64,000 nucleotides of DNA from contig NZ_JAAVUN010000002.1 of NCBI RefSeq assembly GCF_012163155.1, positions 169,075 through 233,074 on the forward strand, read 5' to 3'. Made by a program: the position numbers and the translations under genes. The notes under the pieces were generated by a model. The model made no database searches. It saw only the letters and a list, made by a program, of their open reading frames with translations, and was not told the origin of the DNA. This stretch comes from Kocuria subflava. Its GTDB lineage: Bacteria > Actinomycetota > Actinomycetes > Actinomycetales > Micrococcaceae. Of this stretch, positions 49,092-57,781 are shown piece after piece; position 1 is the first letter of the stretch, and the number at the start of each line of letters is the position of its first letter.

Positions 49092-49730
49092 TCAGTCCAG
49101 TCCCCGCGCCGCCAACGCTTCCCCGGTGCGTTGCGCATGGGCCACCGCAGCAATCACGGCCGGCGTTGCTGCGCGGACGGGCCCCATCCTGATGCCGCGT
49201 GCTGCCGCGGCGCTTCGGACGTCCGCGACCACACCCAACAGGTAGGGAATGGCGCGCAGCATGATCTGGATGGCCAACCCCACCCGTTCCGGTTTGACCC
49301 CCACCCCACGCAAGGGCCCGAGCAGTCGCACCAGGCCGTCCAACAGCACTGCTTGCGGCGTGGTTTCCAGCAGGATCCGGGTGGCGAACATGGCACCCAG
49401 GACCGTGAGCAGCACCCCTGCCCCACGGTGGGGAGTCCCCACCAGCACGTGATAGCCGGCCAACAGGACGAATATCAGCAGAGCCGGCCGAATGGTGCCC
49501 CACCAGCTACGCCAGCCAACACCACCGGTGGCACCCAGGATCATCAACAGCACCACGCAGGCCAGCGGGACCGGCCACGGGTGATCAAGACCCGGAATCC
49601 AGCGTTGCCAGGGCAGCATCAAAATCACGGAAAGCACCAGCAGCGCCAGCCCCTTGGCGCCCACGGGCACTCGGTGCAGCCAGTTGTCCCGGGGGCGGTA
49701 GGTGCCGAACAACTCGCGTTGGGCGCTCAC
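49092..49730 (-). CDS. ECF transporter transmembrane protein EcfT (BioN-like)
   Basis: Coupling membrane subunit of an energy-coupling-factor importer. 212 residues with about five hydrophobic segments and the two coupling-helix motifs of EcfT: AAAARG near residue 178 and ALAARG at the end. The GTG start overlaps the ATPase gene (GTGA). With BioY and the ATPase it should form a biotin importer. Confidence 0.88.
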   Translation of the reverse strand: MSAQRELFGTYRPRDNWLHRVPVGAKGLALLVLSVILMLPWQRWIPGLDHPWPVPLACVVLLMILGATGGVGWRSWWGTIRPALLIFVLLAGYHVLVGTPHRGAGVLLTVLGAMFATRILLETTPQAVLLDGLVRLLGPLRGVGVKPERVGLAIQIMLRAIPYLLGVVADVRSAAAARGIRMGPVRAATPAVIAAVAHAQRTGEALAARGLD

Positions 49731-50515
49731 AACTGGTCCCAGCCAGGGAACCCGTCAACACACCATTGGTGGTAGTCGGCCACCAACTCGGGGCCTCCAC
49801 AGGCGAACACCTGGCCGTCATGGATCACCACCACCTGCTGGGCTGTGGCAGCCAACTCGAGATCGTGGGTGGCGTAGACCAGTTGCTGTGGCAGACCAGC
49901 CAACCGCTCCATTAACCGCGCCCGATTCCGCAGATCCAACAACGTGGTGGGCTCATCCAACACCAGGACGGACGGTTCCACTGCCAAGACCGCCGTGAGC
50001 GCGGCCAGTTGACGTTGGCCACCGGAGAGGTCGTACACCGAATGATGCATCCGATCCGCCAACCCTGCAGCCGCCAACAAGTCCTGGGCAAGCTCCCGCC
50101 GCTGTGTGGCATCGGCTTCAACCTCACGCAGGGACAGCTCCACATCCTCCAAGGCCGTTGGCATCAGCAGTTGCGCCAGGGGATCGGTGAACACGAATCC
50201 CACTGTCCGCCGGGCCGCCTTGCGCTGTTGGACGACGTCGATCCCATGCACCGTGACGGAGCCATCACTGGGTGTCATGAGACCGTTGAGCAGTCGCAAC
50301 ACCGTGGACTTGCCGGAGCCGTTGAGTCCAAGGATCGCGGTCCGCGCCTGGGTCAGCTCCAGGGTGATGTCCTCCAGGATGGTGGTTTCCTGCAGTTGCC
50401 CGTCCACTCCGGGCAATCGCACATCCACCTGGTCCAGGTGGATGCCCAGGGCCGGGTTGGGTTGGGCGTCGTCGTCGTGGCGGGCAGCGGCCCGGGAGCG
50501 GCGGCCGAAGATCAA
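49727..50515 (-). CDS. ECF transporter ATP-binding protein (BioM-like)
   Basis: ATPase of the biotin ECF importer. 262 residues: Walker A GLNGSGKST near 53, signature LSGGQRQLAAL near 151, Walker B VLVLDEPTTLLD and the switch His in YATHDLE. The Q-loop reads FVFTDPLAQL, Thr replacing Gln, as in other BioM-type proteins. The TTG start overlaps the bioY stop (TTGA). Confidence 0.9.
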   Translation of the reverse strand: MIFGRRSRAAARHDDDAQPNPALGIHLDQVDVRLPGVDGQLQETTILEDITLELTQARTAILGLNGSGKSTVLRLLNGLMTPSDGSVTVHGIDVVQQRKAARRTVGFVFTDPLAQLLMPTALEDVELSLREVEADATQRRELAQDLLAAAGLADRMHHSVYDLSGGQRQLAALTAVLAVEPSVLVLDEPTTLLDLRNRARLMERLAGLPQQLVYATHDLELAATAQQVVVIHDGQVFACGGPELVADYHQWCVDGFPGWDQL

Positions 50516-51156
50516 CGGCTACCGGCCAGGCGCGGGAAGGCGCGGTGAACGGCGGCGGCCACCAGAGCAGCAGCGGCGCACTTGATGAGGTCACCGGGCC
50601 AGTAGACGACGTCGGCAAAGAACGCGTCCCGCAGGCTCAAGCCACCGTTGATGGACATTCCGGGAATGCCGGTCAGACGGCAGACCACGAATCCACCCAG
50701 GAGTGCGGCAACAAACAGGCCGATCAGCCGAGAGCGGTTGGTGCGGGCGCGGCGCAGTGCGGCATAGGCCAACAGGCCGGTGCACAGACCGGCCACGGCA
50801 AAGCCGATGATGTAACCGGCGGACGGTCCTGCCAGCACACCGGGGCCGCCACGGAATCCGGAGAAGATGGGCAGTCCGGCCACACCCACTACCACGTAGA
50901 GCAGCACGGCAAGACCGCCGCGGCGTCCGCCGAGCACCAGACCGGTCAGGTACACCGCCAGCGTCTGCAAGGTGATGGGCACGGCCAGCGGTCCCACGGG
51001 GATGGCCGGCATGACGGACATGACTGCGCAGAAGGCAGCGAACACAGCTATCAGTGCAAGGTCCGTACCGGCCGAGCGTTGCTGCGCAGGGCGGTGCTGG
51101 GGGTCGCGTGGTGTGGCGGATGGTGAGGCTGGGGACGTGGTGCTGGAAGAACTCAT
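50512..51156 (-). CDS. bioY: Biotin transporter substrate-binding subunit BioY
   Basis: Membrane protein that binds biotin for the ECF importer. 214 residues with about six hydrophobic segments and the BioY signatures VPITLQTLAVYLTGLVLG, GLPIFSGFRGGPGVL with GPSAGYIIGF, and DAFFADVVYWPGDLIK near the end. The ATG at 51156 lies six bases after a TAAGAT -10 box that overlaps a BioQ-like operator. First gene of bioY-ecfA-ecfT. Confidence 0.94.
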   Translation of the reverse strand: MSSSSTTSPASPSATPRDPQHRPAQQRSAGTDLALIAVFAAFCAVMSVMPAIPVGPLAVPITLQTLAVYLTGLVLGGRRGGLAVLLYVVVGVAGLPIFSGFRGGPGVLAGPSAGYIIGFAVAGLCTGLLAYAALRRARTNRSRLIGLFVAALLGGFVVCRLTGIPGMSINGGLSLRDAFFADVVYWPGDLIKCAAAALVAAAVHRAFPRLAGSR

Positions 51157-51162
51157 GCGAGC

Positions 51163-51181
51163 ATCTTAAACACTGTTCAAG
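51163..51181 (-). promoter_or_regulatory. BioQ-like operator over the leaderless bioY promoter
   Basis: CTTGAACAGTGTTTAAG (minus strand, 51181-51165) is a 17-bp palindrome with one mismatch, matching the actinobacterial BioQ pattern TGAAC-N3-GTT. It overlaps the -10 box TAAGAT (51168-51163), six bases before the ATG of bioY. Repression when biotin is plentiful is the natural reading. Confidence 0.7.
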
Positions 51182-51208
51182 TTTGAGTCAGACCAGCGCC
51201 CCCGGGGT

Positions 51209-51279
51209 GCCGCGCGCTTGTCAGGGAAATGACCGTTCTGAGTGCGCCCAGCGGGTCATTTCCCTGACAAACGCGCGGC
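51209..51279. repeat. Long hairpin at the end of the MFS gene
   Basis: Arms 51209-51234 and 51254-51279 pair over 26 bp with one mismatch; 19-base loop. The right arm contains the MFS stop codon (51256-51258). Probable terminator separating it from bioY. Its CAGGGAAA core recurs in the hairpin at 52654. Confidence 0.85.
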
Positions 51280-52566
51280 CTGCCCCACCCGCAACCGGGA
51301 CACCGCCACCGAAGCCAGCAGCCCCACAGCGGCAACTGCCACGTAGAGCAGAACCGGGGACCACCCGCGATCCAACAGGGCACCCACGGTCAGGGGCGCC
51401 AGGATGGCTCCCACCCGGCCAACACCAATGCCCCAGCCCACACCGGTGGCACGCAGAGCGGGTTCGTACGTCATGGGGGAGAGGGTGTACATGCCGGCAA
51501 TGCAGCCGTTGACCAACATTCCCACCACAACACCGGCGGAGAAGGCGACCGCTGGTACCGAGGTGGTGGTGATGAACAGGACCAAGGCGGCCGACTGCAG
51601 TATCACAAACACAATCAACACGGCCTTCTCACTCCAGCGTGAAGTCAATGTGCCGTACAACAGCGCGCCAAAGGTGCCACCCACCGTGAGCATGATGCCG
51701 CCCAGAATGCCCTGCTGCTGCGTCATGCCGGATTCCACCAACAGCGCCGGAGTCCAGGTGTTGGCAAAGTAGAAGCCGAACATCACCACAAACCAGCTGG
51801 CCCAGAGCAACAGGCTTTGTGAGCGGTAGCGGGTGCTGAGCACACCACCGGGACTCTGCTTCTGCGTTGACTGAGTCACGGTGGGGAGGGCGGGGGCGTC
51901 GTCGATCCCCAGTTTGCGAGCCACCGAGGCCGCGATCTGAGCGGAGCGCGGGTGGCGGCCAGTGGCCAGGTAGTCCACGGACTCGGGCAGCAGGGCGATG
52001 ACCAGCCCCAGGACCACCACGGTGCAGATGGCCCCCACCAAGAACACCGAACGCCAGCCGAACATGGGGATCAACTGAGCGGCACCCAGACCGCCCAGCG
52101 TGGCGCCCACCCCGTAGCCTGCGGTGAAGACGCTGATGGCGATTCCGCGCCGCTTGTTGTTGGCGTACTCGCTGGCGATCACCGCCGTACAGGCCAGGAT
52201 TCCGCCCACACCAATGCCTGTCAGAACCCGGTAGGCCGCCAGTTCCCAATGGGAGGACACCATGGAGGACAAGCCCATACCCACACCGTTGATGATCAGT
52301 GACACGATCAACAGCGGGCGGCGGCCGTAACGGTCAGCCAGCGGACCAATCACCAGGGAACCCACCGCCATGCCCACCAGACCCGCACTCAACAGCACAC
52401 CCAGTTCAGATCCGGTCAGCCCGAATTCCTGGGACACAGCGGATCCGGTGAAGGCCATGGAGAGGACGTCGTACCCGTCCAGGGCATTGAGCAACCCGCA
52501 CAGCCCCACCACCAACCACTGGTAGGCGGACATGGGGCGTTGATCGATGAAATCACGAAGGTTCAC
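51256..52566 (-). CDS. MFS transporter, aromatic acid:H+ symporter type
   Basis: A 436-residue transporter with twelve predicted membrane helices and the loop 2-3 MFS motif GPLADRYGRRPLL around residue 80, plus the AAHS-type DALDG-like sequence NALDGYDV in helix 1 (about residue 25), which places it near the aromatic acid:proton symporters. The frame is open to 52671, but the GTG at 52566 with AAGGA five bases upstream gives the usual N-terminus (MNLRDFIDQ). The substrate is unknown. Confidence 0.85.
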   Translation of the reverse strand: MNLRDFIDQRPMSAYQWLVVGLCGLLNALDGYDVLSMAFTGSAVSQEFGLTGSELGVLLSAGLVGMAVGSLVIGPLADRYGRRPLLIVSLIINGVGMGLSSMVSSHWELAAYRVLTGIGVGGILACTAVIASEYANNKRRGIAISVFTAGYGVGATLGGLGAAQLIPMFGWRSVFLVGAICTVVVLGLVIALLPESVDYLATGRHPRSAQIAASVARKLGIDDAPALPTVTQSTQKQSPGGVLSTRYRSQSLLLWASWFVVMFGFYFANTWTPALLVESGMTQQQGILGGIMLTVGGTFGALLYGTLTSRWSEKAVLIVFVILQSAALVLFITTTSVPAVAFSAGVVVGMLVNGCIAGMYTLSPMTYEPALRATGVGWGIGVGRVGAILAPLTVGALLDRGWSPVLLYVAVAAVGLLASVAVSRLRVGQAARLSGK

Positions 52567-52653
52567 GGGGGTCCTTGGCGTTGCACGGTGGCACCGCCAA
52601 CCGCGGTCCAAGGCAAAGCGTAGCCAATGATCAGCCGCTACCCGCGCCGCGTT

Positions 52654-52704
52654 TGACAGGGAAACAGCCACTTTATGGCGCCGCCAACGGCTCTTTCCCT
52701 GTCA
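52654..52704. repeat. Hairpin in a divergent promoter region, sharing a core with 51209-51279
   Basis: TGACAGGGAAACAGCC (52654-52669) pairs with GGCTCTTTCCCTGTCA (52689-52704), 16 bp with one mismatch; a small inner hairpin sits in the loop. It lies between divergent genes, so it is not a simple terminator. Confidence 0.7.
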
Positions 52705-52786
52705 CAGCTGGGTGGCCCGGTCTGAGGCGGAGATCGTATGGGCGCAGCAATGTTTGACCACACTGCGTAGGAGAGTGACTCGCCGC

Positions 52787-52828
52787 TAGACTTGATCGGT
52801 CTTGCCGCCATGTTGCTTACTTGGCGGC
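52787..52828 (+). promoter_or_regulatory. ABC-F promoter and leader hairpin
   Basis: TAGACT at 52787-52792 is a likely -10 box. The short leader contains GCCGCCA (52804-52810) and TGGCGGC (52822-52828), a 7-bp stem with an 11-base loop, just before the ribosome binding site GAAAGG (52836). Confidence 0.45.
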
Positions 52829-52852
52829 GCTCCCACGAAAGGCTGTACCCCG

Positions 52853-54451
52853 TTGATCACTGTGTCCAACTTGGAATTGCGTGCTGGCGCGCGCCTGCTG
52901 ATGGACCAGGTCAATTTCCGGGTACAGCGGGGGGACAAGATTGGCCTGGTGGGTCGCAACGGCGCAGGCAAGACCACCATGACCAAGGTGCTGGCCGGTC
53001 AGACGCTGCCGGCGGATGGTTCCGTGACCCGCACGGGCACCGTGGGTTACCTGCCCCAGGATCCCAAGGTTGATGACATGGAGCAGCTGGCCCGGGACCG
53101 CATCTTCTCAGCCCGCGGACTGGCGGAGGTGATCGCCCGGATGCGGGTGGCCGAGGAGGACATGGCCAACCCCACAGATGCCATCCGGGAGAAGGCCATG
53201 AAGCGCTACGCGCGGCTGGAGGCGGAGTTCGTGGCCGGTGGCGGTTACGCCGCGGAGTCCGAGGCCGCCACCATCACCGCAAACCTGGACCTGCCAGAGC
53301 GTGTGCTCACTCAGCCCTTGCGCACCCTCTCCGGTGGTCAACGACGACGCGTGGAGCTGGCCCGGATCCTGTTTGCCGATGCGGACACCATGCTGCTGGA
53401 TGAGCCCACCAACCACTTGGATGCCGACTCCATCACCTGGCTGCGCGACTTCTTGAAGAACTATTCGGGCGGGCTGTTGGTCATCTCCCACGATGTTGAG
53501 CTCATGGAAATGGTGGTCAACAAGGTCTTCTACCTGGATGCCAACCGCGCCGTCGTGGACATCTACAACATGGATTGGAAGCACTACAAGCTGCAGCGTG
53601 AGCAGGATGAACACCGCCGCAAGCGCGAGTTCGCCAACGCGGAGAAGAAGGCCTCCGCCCTGATGGCCCAGGCGGAGAAGATGCGAGCCAAGGCCACCAA
53701 GGCGGTGGCCGCTCAGCAGATGATCAAACGCGCCGAACGCCTCATGGCAGGGGTTGAGGGGGAGCGCGTGGCGGACAAGGTGGCGGCCATCCGGTTCCCG
53801 GCACCGGCCTCCTGCGGCAAGACCCCGTTGCGTGGGCAGGGCCTGTCCAAGGCTTATGGCTCTCTAGAGATATTCACAGACGTTGACCTGGCCATTGACC
53901 GTGGTTCCAAGGTGGTCATCCTGGGGCTCAACGGTGCCGGCAAGACCACTCTGCTGCGGATGCTGGCAGGCGTCACGCAGCCGGATTCCGGGGTGATCGA
54001 GGCCGGGCACGGTTTGAAGCTCGGCTACTTTGCCCAAGAGCACGACACCCTGGACACGAACCGCACGGTCCTTCAGAACATGAAGACCGCAGCCCCCGAG
54101 CTCGCGGTCGCCCAGGCCCGCACCATTCTGGGCTCATTCCTGTTCCAGGGCGACGACGTCGACAAACCCGCCGGTGTCCTCTCCGGTGGCGAGAAGACCC
54201 GTTTGGCTTTGGCCACGCTGGTGGCCTCCTCTGCCAACGTGTTGCTGCTGGATGAGCCCACCAACAACCTGGACCCGGCTTCCCGTGAAGAAATCCTGGC
54301 CGCACTGCGCAATTACGAAGGTGCGGTGGTCCTGGTCTCCCACGACGAAGGTGCCGTGGAGGCTCTTGATCCGGAGCGCGTGGTCATGCTGCCGGACGGG
54401 ATCGAGGACCTGTGGTCAAAGGAGTATCAGGACTTGATCTCATTGGCCTGA
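52853..54451 (+). CDS. ABC-F family ATPase (ribosome-associated type)
   Basis: Cytosolic protein with two ABC ATPase domains and no membrane part, of the ABC-F family that acts on ribosomes in translation or antibiotic protection. First domain: Walker A GRNGAGKTT, signature LSGGQRRRVELAR, Walker B MLLDEPTNHLD. Second: GLNGAGKTT, LSGGEKTRLALA, LLLDEPTNNLD. Between them (about residues 235-310) is the charged helical linker rich in Lys, Arg, Ala and Gln. TTG start at 52853 with GAAAGG 11 bases upstream. 532 residues, the size of the Rv1473-like group, which in mycobacteria also lies near the suf and fabG loci. Confidence 0.9.
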   Translation: MITVSNLELRAGARLLMDQVNFRVQRGDKIGLVGRNGAGKTTMTKVLAGQTLPADGSVTRTGTVGYLPQDPKVDDMEQLARDRIFSARGLAEVIARMRVAEEDMANPTDAIREKAMKRYARLEAEFVAGGGYAAESEAATITANLDLPERVLTQPLRTLSGGQRRRVELARILFADADTMLLDEPTNHLDADSITWLRDFLKNYSGGLLVISHDVELMEMVVNKVFYLDANRAVVDIYNMDWKHYKLQREQDEHRRKREFANAEKKASALMAQAEKMRAKATKAVAAQQMIKRAERLMAGVEGERVADKVAAIRFPAPASCGKTPLRGQGLSKAYGSLEIFTDVDLAIDRGSKVVILGLNGAGKTTLLRMLAGVTQPDSGVIEAGHGLKLGYFAQEHDTLDTNRTVLQNMKTAAPELAVAQARTILGSFLFQGDDVDKPAGVLSGGEKTRLALATLVASSANVLLLDEPTNNLDPASREEILAALRNYEGAVVLVSHDEGAVEALDPERVVMLPDGIEDLWSKEYQDLISLA

Positions 54452-54471
54452 CCCAGCACTTTGGCTTGACC

Positions 54472-55593
54472 CTAAGCATTCGCCGGATCCAGCAACAGGA
54501 CTCCACGCTCGGCCAGCTGCGCCACGGCATCCCGAACCATTTGTTCTGCCTCCTCCGGGGCTTCCGGGTGAGAGGCCAGTTGATCCACCAGGGTGTCCAG
54601 CGGCGTGGGTTGATCCAGCGACTCCCAGATCACCGGTCCCAGTCCCTGCAACACCATGAAATTGCTGTCCACCAGCACGGCCAAGCAGTCATCAGGCAGC
54701 GCCAAGACGTCCTGGGCCGTGGCTCGTTGGACCCAGCCATCGGGCACAGTTGAAGTGTTTGCAGGTTCATCCACGCGGCCCTCGACTGGTAGCTCAACAG
54801 CCGACCAAGCCGGCGACTCCTGCACAGGTTCCGCAGCCAGGAGTTTCTCCAGCAGCGGTCCCACGGTGTGGATTTCCCTGTAGCGCAGCAGGTGGCATCC
54901 ACCCACCCGATCCACAACCCCCGCCAGGGTTGCCAACCCACGGTCCAAGGCCGCCAGAGATGAGGTCTGCGGGACCAGGTGACCCAACGCATCGGCCAGG
55001 GTTAGGCGCTCAAGGTGGGGGGCGTCGTCGTGGTCGGGGTCGCGGGCCAGAACCACCACGGCACCCAACGTGGGATTCTGAGGAGTGGCCATCAGGCCGA
55101 GTTCGTCGGGGAAGAAGAGAGTTTTGGGCCGCTGACCGGAGGGCCCCAGGATGGACAGCGGCTTGGGGAACGGTGTGATGGCCAGCGAATCGGGGTCAAT
55201 GATCACCGTTTCATCCGTCACGTACCCGAACTGGCTACCGAGTGCGGCCACCGCTGTGGTCTTGCCCGTCCCGCTGGGGGCCACCAGAGCAATCGTTCGC
55301 CGGGATTCAGGATCACTGAGTCCAGCCGCGTGGAACATGACGCGGTGACCGATGCCGGCGTCAATGGCGGTGGCCGTGACGTCACCAACCACCGCATCGC
55401 TGCGACCCGAAGGCATCTCCCCGGAGTCTTTCCAGTAGTCAGCCAGTACGACGACGGCCGGTGGTTGCGCCGCGTCCAATGCCTCCGGGAGGCAGCGATT
55501 CCAGACGGTGCGGATGGTTTCCAGGGACTCGTCGTCGATGCTGAGGTGGTTGATTCCCGCCCCTGCGGCTACCGGCAACGTTGGTTGAGTCAC
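54472..55593 (-). CDS. HPr-kinase-like P-loop protein fused to a PqqD-like domain
   Basis: A 373-residue protein with two recognisable parts. The P-loop APSGTGKTT at residues 105-113 and the following YVTDETVIID region recall the HPr kinase fold. The last 80 residues (about 288-368: RATAQDVLALPDD, MVLQGLGPVIWESLD, LAERGVLLL) have the PqqD / RiPP-recognition-element pattern of a small winged helix. Such combinations occur in peptide-modifying systems, but no precursor peptide or maturase is seen here. GTG start six bases after a TACTCT -10 box, so probably leaderless. It is convergent with the ABC-F gene and divergent from an exported protein. Confidence 0.65.
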   Translation of the reverse strand: MTQPTLPVAAGAGINHLSIDDESLETIRTVWNRCLPEALDAAQPPAVVVLADYWKDSGEMPSGRSDAVVGDVTATAIDAGIGHRVMFHAAGLSDPESRRTIALVAPSGTGKTTAVAALGSQFGYVTDETVIIDPDSLAITPFPKPLSILGPSGQRPKTLFFPDELGLMATPQNPTLGAVVVLARDPDHDDAPHLERLTLADALGHLVPQTSSLAALDRGLATLAGVVDRVGGCHLLRYREIHTVGPLLEKLLAAEPVQESPAWSAVELPVEGRVDEPANTSTVPDGWVQRATAQDVLALPDDCLAVLVDSNFMVLQGLGPVIWESLDQPTPLDTLVDQLASHPEAPEEAEQMVRDAVAQLAERGVLLLDPANA

Positions 55594-55599
55594 GCCGGG

Positions 55600-55605
55600 A
55601 GAGTA
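55600..55605 (-). promoter_or_regulatory. -10 box of a probable leaderless promoter of the kinase-like gene
   Basis: Minus strand TACTCT, six bases, GTG at 55593. Confidence 0.45.
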
Positions 55606-55783
55606 CCAATGGCAATCATTCAGCGGCCTCGCGCGTGTCTGCGGACGCAGAGAGCTTGGTCACAGACTGTCACCGAGAGGACGCCATTACCAGCTGCAAC
55701 GGAGCGAGGCCGTCGCAACTTGAAGCTGGGTCAAGGTCACATCTTCATGATGGTTCATGTAGGACATGCCCACCTGTTAATTT

Positions 55784-55801
55784 CACAGTGTCGCAACTGT
55801 G
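55784..55801. promoter_or_regulatory. Inverted repeat upstream of the exported-protein gene
   Basis: CACAGT, six bases, ACTGTG, about 90 bases before the ATG at 55890. A possible operator; the remaining 296-base intergenic region shows nothing clearer. Confidence 0.3.
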
Positions 55802-55889
55802 TCCAAAAGCATCCGGGGTGCGCGCGGGGATCGCGGGCAGCGGACTAGTTGCCACATTCACGCACGCAATTCGGGGAGAACCGCACGTC

Positions 55890-56710
55890 ATGACTGAAAC
55901 CACCATCTCGCGGCGAACCATCGCCAAGGGTGCGGCCTGGGCCGTACCCGCCATTGCAGTTGCTAGCGCAGCACGGCCTACGCCGCATCGCGGGCTGAGG
56001 TGACTGCCACCGTGTGCCGTCTGTTTTACGGTGGCGGCACCATCAACTACCAGGTGCACTCGATCTACCTTGGCGTCACCTCCAGCACGGGAGTCATCCC
56101 TGCAGGTACGCGACTGACCTGGACCGTCAATGTGTCTGGTGGCGGCGCGGGTACTGGTGGCACCAATGAAGTGCCGACGACCAACTCCTCTCAGAACAAC
56201 ATCTGGAGCCTGGAACTCTCGCAGCCCGCGGGCACGGCTACCTCCTCCTTCACAGCAACACTCGTGTTCAACCAGGACCTCACCATCGGTACAGGCACCT
56301 GGTGTGCACCCGCGCTGGTCTGGACCGACCTTTACTCGGTGCGTCCGGGTGCAAATATTTCAACCAGCACCACTGGCACGGTGGGTAGCAGCGGAACCTT
56401 CAGCGGTGGCGAGTTGTCCTACACCGTTGCCCGCCCTCACCCCACCTCCGTGAACACCACCGGTCGCACGCCGCACGTCTATCTGACCAGGTCCGGTGCA
56501 CAGACGTGCTACCCGGCCATCTCATACTCCCGTTTGCTCAACACCAACGGCACGGACAACGTCACCACGTATCCCACCGGTGTCACCCCTCCGGGCAATC
56601 GTTGCTCCTGGGACGGTCGTTTCTGCAACAGCTCGAGCACGGGTCAGAGCAGTCCCGCGTACATTGGCGGCGCCGCCTCCGGTCAGCACGAGCAGCCCGC
56701 CGTCTGCTGA
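55890..56710 (+). pseudogene. Tat-exported protein, frameshifted in its signal peptide
   Basis: The ATG at 55890 begins a classic twin-arginine signal (MTETTISRRTIAKGAAWAVP...), but the frame ends at a TGA at 56001. One base later the +2 frame continues the expected cleavage region (AYAASRAEV) and runs on to 56710. Reading GCAGCAC-GGCC with one extra C near 55974 would restore APAYA and join both parts, so a single-base deletion is the simplest explanation. The mature part, about 240 residues, is Ser/Thr/Gly-rich with six Cys and looks like an extracellular beta-rich protein; I recognise no family. It could be a real recent pseudogene or a sequencing error. Confidence 0.75.
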
Positions 56711-56725
56711 TCCCACGGCACTACT

Positions 56726-56772
56726 AGATCTGTGGCCCCGCTTCTCACGTCGAGGAGCGGGGCCACAGGTCT
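56726..56772. terminator. Bidirectional terminator before SURF1
   Basis: A 20-bp stem (56726-56745 with 56753-56772; two G-U) and a 7-base loop between convergent genes. Confidence 0.85.
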
Positions 56773-56791
56773 TCAACCACCAGCAACAAGC

Positions 56792-57781
56792 TCAGTTGCG
56801 GCCGTGATGGGCCGCCAACAGGGCGTCTTCCTCCTCAGCATCCACCACCGCGTAGGTGCGCTTGACGCGTTTGGGACGCATGATGTCTTTGAGGTGGGCG
56901 GGCATGTCGTCCACCATCTCCAGCCGACGAACCACGTCCTCTTCCGTCATGCCATCGCCCTGGGGCACAAAGTTGCCTTGTGAGTCGTAGTACCGGGACA
57001 GTTCATCCTCAATCTGGGCAGCATATTCACGATCCCACTGATCGTTACGCACCTTCTGGCGCGCAGAATACCCGTAGGCCACAAACATCAACACGGCAAA
57101 GGCATCCCACTGCAGGGCGTAGGACAAGTTGGGACCATAGTCCAGGTCAGGTTGCACAAAGGACTCGGGAGCAACGTCCGGGGCTGGGCTCTCTGCAGCC
57201 ACCTGGCCATAAGCCCCTTGGGACACATCCAACCCGGTGGCATCTGCAACACCCGGTAGGTAAATGGACGGGACCTGCCCGTCCGGGGACTGCCGGTTCA
57301 CCTCACCCTCACCGGGTTGCAACCGCGCGGTCACTGTCACCGTGCCGGTGGGTGGGGCAGGAACCTCAGAAGCCGATCCGTCACCGGCATCAGAGGTGGC
57401 AATCCACCCCCGGTCCAGAACCACGGTGGACCCGGTCTCCGTACGGAACGGCACCAGCACCTCGTAACCGATCACCGCGTTGTGCGCGCGGTTGCGCACC
57501 AACAGGGTCTCACCGGGGAGGTATTCACCGGTAACCTCCGCAGGGCGCCATTGGTTGTTGGGGGAGAAGTCTTGGAACTGATCCACGGCTTCAGGGCCAG
57601 TCAGAGCAGCGGCATCGTAGTTGTTGATGATCAAGTCATTGCGAGCCGTCATGGCATCAGCGCGCGCCATCTGCCAGGACCCCAGATACACACACAGGGC
57701 AGAGGCCAGGCAGCACAACAGGAACCAGGCGATCCACCGCCCGGAAAGCAGAAACGAATAAGCCGCGATCTTGGATTTCAC
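56792..57781 (-). CDS. SURF1 family protein (cytochrome c oxidase assembly)
   Basis: Membrane protein helping to mature the cytochrome aa3 oxidase, probably in heme A insertion. The 329-residue protein has the two flanking membrane helices of SURF1 (about residues 13-37 and 220-240), the conserved LGSWQMARAD near residue 33, and a periplasmic domain with VLDRGWIATSD. It has a long charged cytosolic tail of about 80 residues. The GTG start overlaps the upstream gene (GTGA). Confidence 0.88.
   Translation of the reverse strand: MKSKIAAYSFLLSGRWIAWFLLCCLASALCVYLGSWQMARADAMTARNDLIINNYDAAALTGPEAVDQFQDFSPNNQWRPAEVTGEYLPGETLLVRNRAHNAVIGYEVLVPFRTETGSTVVLDRGWIATSDAGDGSASEVPAPPTGTVTVTARLQPGEGEVNRQSPDGQVPSIYLPGVADATGLDVSQGAYGQVAAESPAPDVAPESFVQPDLDYGPNLSYALQWDAFAVLMFVAYGYSARQKVRNDQWDREYAAQIEDELSRYYDSQGNFVPQGDGMTEEDVVRRLEMVDDMPAHLKDIMRPKRVKRTYAVVDAEEEDALLAAHHGRN

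Noticed and set aside
49727..50515. Thr instead of Gln in the Q-loop of the ECF ATPase as an anomaly
   Set aside because: The same TDP sequence is common in BioM-type proteins, so it is not unusual.
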